Below, piece after piece: positions 61,714 to 64,000 of a DNA stretch of 64,000 bases. This stretch comes from Candidatus Methanomethylophilaceae archaeon (GTDB lineage Archaea > Thermoplasmatota > Thermoplasmata > Methanomassiliicoccales > Methanomethylophilaceae). Location of the stretch: assembly GCA_944322255.1 (NCBI GenBank), contig CALUOK010000003.1, forward strand, positions 86,358-150,357. Direction: 5' to 3'. The notes beneath the pieces are model-generated. The model did no database searches, was not told where the DNA came from, and saw only the letters and a program-made list of their open reading frames with translations. Within the stretch, counting starts at the first letter, position 1; each line of letters opens with the position of its first letter. A program made the position numbers and the translations under genes.

Positions 61714-62099
61714 GCCCTGACCTCCTCACCGTCCACGGTCATAGGCGCGACCCTGTCGATGAGCGCCTCCAGGTCGTCGTCCTCGATGCGCACCTCTATG
61801 GCGCCCAGGACGGGGTTCCTGTCGGCGAAGGACACCTTCCCCACGGTCGCCACCTGCTTGTTGATACTCATGTGAGTGCGGTTCCCGTGCATGTTCTTCA
61901 GGAGCACCGCGCGGGACGCATCCAGGATCTTCTGCCTGCGGATGAGCCTGCCGAACCCGTCCAGGGACGGTGCGGTGCCCTCGTACCCTCCATCACGGAG
62001 CTCCAGCTCCGCGTCCGGGAAGATGGACCTGATTGCTGAGAGGACCTTCTCCGGGTCCTCGCTGGGGTTGACTGGGCACACGATGCTCACAGAGGTCAT
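61710..62099 (-). CDS. UPF0201 family RNA-binding-like protein
   Basis: 129 residues. VCPVNPSEDPEKVLSAIRSIF, RRQKILDASRAVLLKNMHGN and INKQVATVGKVSFADR match the archaeal UPF0201 family. It is thought to be an L5-fold protein; function unknown. The TATA box CTTATATAAT (62121-62130, minus) puts initiation at about 62100, favouring ATG 62099 over the GTG at 62108. Confidence 0.85.
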   Translation of the reverse strand: MTSVSIVCPVNPSEDPEKVLSAIRSIFPDAELELRDGGYEGTAPSLDGFGRLIRRQKILDASRAVLLKNMHGNRTHMSINKQVATVGKVSFADRNPVLGAIEVRIEDDDLEALIDRVAPMTVDGEEVRA

Positions 62100-62120
62100 G
62101 GCTGACACTAGCCATGTCTA

Positions 62121-62190
62121 ATTATATAAGGGGGACCGACCGCAGGGGTGAGCTCACCGTCTCCGGAAGCCGATTGGATAATCATAAAAA
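62121..62190. promoter_or_regulatory. Divergent promoters of UPF0201 and the PolD small subunit
   Basis: Leftward TATA CTTATATAAT at 62121-62130; rightward ATAATCATAAAAAC at about 62178-62191, 25-30 bp before the ATG at 62213. Both transcripts would be leaderless. Confidence 0.55.
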
Positions 62191-62212
62191 CAAGCCGTGC
62201 ATCCCTTGGTGC

Positions 62213-63646
62213 ATGAAGGAGGAGATCCTTTCGGCCGCCGCAAAGAGGAAGATTTTCCTGTCTCCGGATGCAATGGAGATGATCCTCTCGAACGACGACC
62301 CCATGGGCTTCACCAACACCGTGTTCTCCCATCTCTCCTCCAACATGATGTTCGTCAGCAAGAAGGACATCATGGACTGCATCGCGGGGGACAAGATCCT
62401 GTTCGAATCCCCGAAGGAGGTCAAGCCCAGGAACAGGTTCACCTCGGACCTCACCGTCATGAAGGGGACCGACATCACCGGCGAGTCCACCTGCGAAGGG
62501 AAGATCAACGACTTCGCCCAGTACTTCAGGAGCCGCTTCCTCACACTGAAGAGGCTCATCGAGAAGCGCAACGACTTCGGCAGGGCCATGGACATCTCCA
62601 GGGCGATGACCCTCGACAGGGACGTCAAGATAGCCGGAATAGTCTACGAGTGCTCCACCACCAAGAACGGGCACACGATGGTCACCATCGAGGACGACAC
62701 CGGGACCGCCAAGGTGTTCATCTCCAAGGACTCCCCGCTGAGCTCCGAGACCTTCGTGAACGACGAGGTCATAGGAGTGCAGGGGAGGCCGAACGTCCAG
62801 AGGTCCATGATCATCCCGGACAAGATCTACCGCCCCGACATCCCCAGGAACCACATCTGGGAGGTCAGTGACACCCCGTCGAAGATCGCTTTCCTCTCCG
62901 ATGTCCACGTGGGCAGCTCCACCTTCCTGGAGAACGACTGGCGCAGGATGATAGACTGGCTCAAGCACAACGCCGAGGCCGAGTGCATCAACTACCTCGT
63001 CTTCCCCGGGGACGTCGTCGACGGAATCGGCGTGTTCCCTGATCAGGACAAGGAGCTCAACATCAAGGACATCGACATGCAGTACGAGACCCTCGCGGAG
63101 TACCTGAAGGAGGTCCCAGACCACATCAAGATGGTCGTGCATCCGGGGAACCACGACGCCGCCCGCCTGGCGGAGCCTCAGCCCGCATTGAACCTCAGGT
63201 TCACCAAGAACTTCGACTCCAACATCATCATGGTCGGGAACCCCGTGTACCTGAGCGTGGAGGGCCGCACCGTGCTGACCTACCACGGCAAGAGCCTGGA
63301 CGACTGGATCGCCGCGGTGCAGAACCTGACCTACGAGAACCCTCTGGACACGATGAAGCAGATGTGCGTGAGAAGGCATCTCGCTCCGATATACGGGCAG
63401 AGGAACGCCCTGGCCCCCGAGAAGAAGGACTACATGGCCATGGAGTACATCCCGGACATCTTCGTCACCGGCCACGTCCACGGCGTCGGCCAGGAGCTCT
63501 ACAACGGGGTCAGGATGATCAACGCATCGACCTGGCAGTCCCAGACCGAGTACCAGAAGCAGCACAACTTCAATCCCGATCCGGGGATCATGCCCGTTGT
63601 GGACCTGGGCACCGGCCAGATAAGGATGCACGACTTCCACCAGTAA
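62213..63646 (+). CDS. polB: DNA polymerase D small subunit (DP1)
   Basis: 477 residues. An N-terminal helical domain (ILSAAAKRKIFLSPDAMEMI), an OB fold (MVTIEDDTGTAKVFIS) and a calcineurin-like phosphoesterase domain with all metal motifs: FLSDVHVGS, FPGDVVDG, HPGNHDAAR, GHVHGVG. DP1 is the proofreading 3'-5' exonuclease of PolD. The ATG at 62213 is preferred; upstream codons precede the promoter. Ends in TAA. Confidence 0.95.
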   Translation: MKEEILSAAAKRKIFLSPDAMEMILSNDDPMGFTNTVFSHLSSNMMFVSKKDIMDCIAGDKILFESPKEVKPRNRFTSDLTVMKGTDITGESTCEGKINDFAQYFRSRFLTLKRLIEKRNDFGRAMDISRAMTLDRDVKIAGIVYECSTTKNGHTMVTIEDDTGTAKVFISKDSPLSSETFVNDEVIGVQGRPNVQRSMIIPDKIYRPDIPRNHIWEVSDTPSKIAFLSDVHVGSSTFLENDWRRMIDWLKHNAEAECINYLVFPGDVVDGIGVFPDQDKELNIKDIDMQYETLAEYLKEVPDHIKMVVHPGNHDAARLAEPQPALNLRFTKNFDSNIIMVGNPVYLSVEGRTVLTYHGKSLDDWIAAVQNLTYENPLDTMKQMCVRRHLAPIYGQRNALAPEKKDYMAMEYIPDIFVTGHVHGVGQELYNGVRMINASTWQSQTEYQKQHNFNPDPGIMPVVDLGTGQIRMHDFHQ

Positions 63647-63986
63647 TACAATCCGATGGTGTGCAGATTACACGATTCGAGACCTAATACGATTCAGAGT
63701 AATCCAGGGAGTTCGAATCTTTCGTTCAACTATCGGGTCAGATCCATCCCAATACGGACATCAGCAGTGTTCTGGTGATTACCAATATAATTACCAGATA
63801 ACAGCGTTAAGTTCTGGTAATACCTTCAAAGATTGCCAGGAAATGCTTGCTGATTTTGACAAATTGTTTCAATATCCATCAAATATCTCAAATTCATTCA
63901 AAATAACGTCGTTAAGTTCTGGTGGTAATGTGATATTTTTTAGTTGATATTTTATATTTATACTCACATTGCTTATCTGTGATAAG
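63647..63986. other. AT-rich region with four TTCTGGT boxes, promoter of the next gene
   Basis: About 340 bp without a gene. TTCTGGT occurs at 63770, 63812 and 63917, the last two in the longer form GTTAAGTTCTGGT; an inverted TTACCAGA lies at 63791-63798. TTTATATTTATA at about 63950-63962 is the TATA box for the gene starting at 63987. Base composition is far from the GC-rich coding average, which suggests the edge of an acquired region. Confidence 0.65.
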
Positions 63987-64000
63987 ATGGGCAAGAGAGG
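63987..64000 (+). CDS. Start of a gene that runs off the window
   Basis: ATG at 63987 reads MGKR before the end. It sits about 25 bp after a clear TATA box. Only the first codons are visible, so no function can be given. Confidence 0.45.

Overview
The window is a gene-dense (GC about 60%) stretch of an archaeal chromosome. The archaeal markers are firm: MCM, primase large subunit PriL, the PolD small subunit, TFB, Spt5, SecE, acidic stalk proteins P0 and P1, Gar1, NMD3, Tsr3, EndA, class I LysRS, archaetidylinositol phosphate synthase and a two-subunit GMP synthase. A complete DNA gyrase, a bacterial-type kinase and AbiE modules add bacterial-derived content. Many genes have a TATA box about 25 bp before the start codon and almost no leader. 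Nearly every gene ends in TGA; I read four TAA stops and one TAG. This combination fits a Thermoplasmatota host, most likely a gut or sediment Methanomassiliicoccales methanogen whose TAG may encode pyrrolysine. That lineage call is inference, because the window holds no methanogenesis or Pyl genes.

Layout. 1-2.9 kb: a partial FAH-family enzyme, rlmE and rarA, with unusual 12-bp TGTCAG iterons on both sides of rlmE. 2.9-4.5 kb: an AT-richer AbiE toxin-antitoxin locus with an intact antitoxin and a doubly broken toxin. 4.5-7.8 kb: purM, a CtkA/HipA-like kinase, a parvulin and DUF531. 7.8-14 kb: tRNA-Phe, gyrA, gyrB (with a Z-DNA-like promoter tract) and thiC. 14-24 kb: tRNA-Thr, two secreted proteins, base-excision repair genes nfo and ogg, a Cys-rich HTH regulator and a giant Lhr helicase. 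24.3-29.5 kb: a leftward cluster of a 77-residue protein, MCM, DUF424, NMD3 and both fumarase subunits. 29.7-32.3 kb: ferredoxin, tsr3 with a catalytically dead phosphatase-like partner, and priL. 32.3-36.7 kb: a repeat-rich gap and an operon for phosphopantothenate synthesis, S-adenosylhomocysteine hydrolysis, nucleoside phosphorylation and archaetidylinositol synthesis. 36.8-38.6 kb: a TrmJ-like methylase and a divergent FtsZ/tubulin-like protein in an operon with a ribbon-helix-helix protein.

38.7-44 kb carries the usually contiguous secE-spt5-rpl11-rpl1-rpl10-rpl12 block. A second AbiE locus, again with an intact antitoxin and a broken toxin, has been inserted antisense between rpl11 and rpl1. 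44-48.7 kb holds guanine nucleotide and purine synthesis (guaAa, two guaAb paralogs, class II purE). 48.9-53.1 kb holds gar1-tfb, endA and a TrpB2. 53.2-56.5 kb is a likely heat-shock cluster: an ArsR/Phr-like regulator, Cdc48 and Hsp20. The rest is lysS, a COG1395 regulator operon with a CPBP membrane protease, UPF0201, the PolD small subunit, and an AT-rich end with repeated TTCTGGT boxes before a gene that runs off the window.

The best candidates for something new are the FtsZ-like/RHH operon, the two parallel antitoxin-only AbiE relics, the TGTCAG iterons, the alternating purine-pyrimidine tract at the gyrB promoter, and the extra N-terminal domain on Spt5. No CRISPR array, insertion sequence or rRNA operon is visible.
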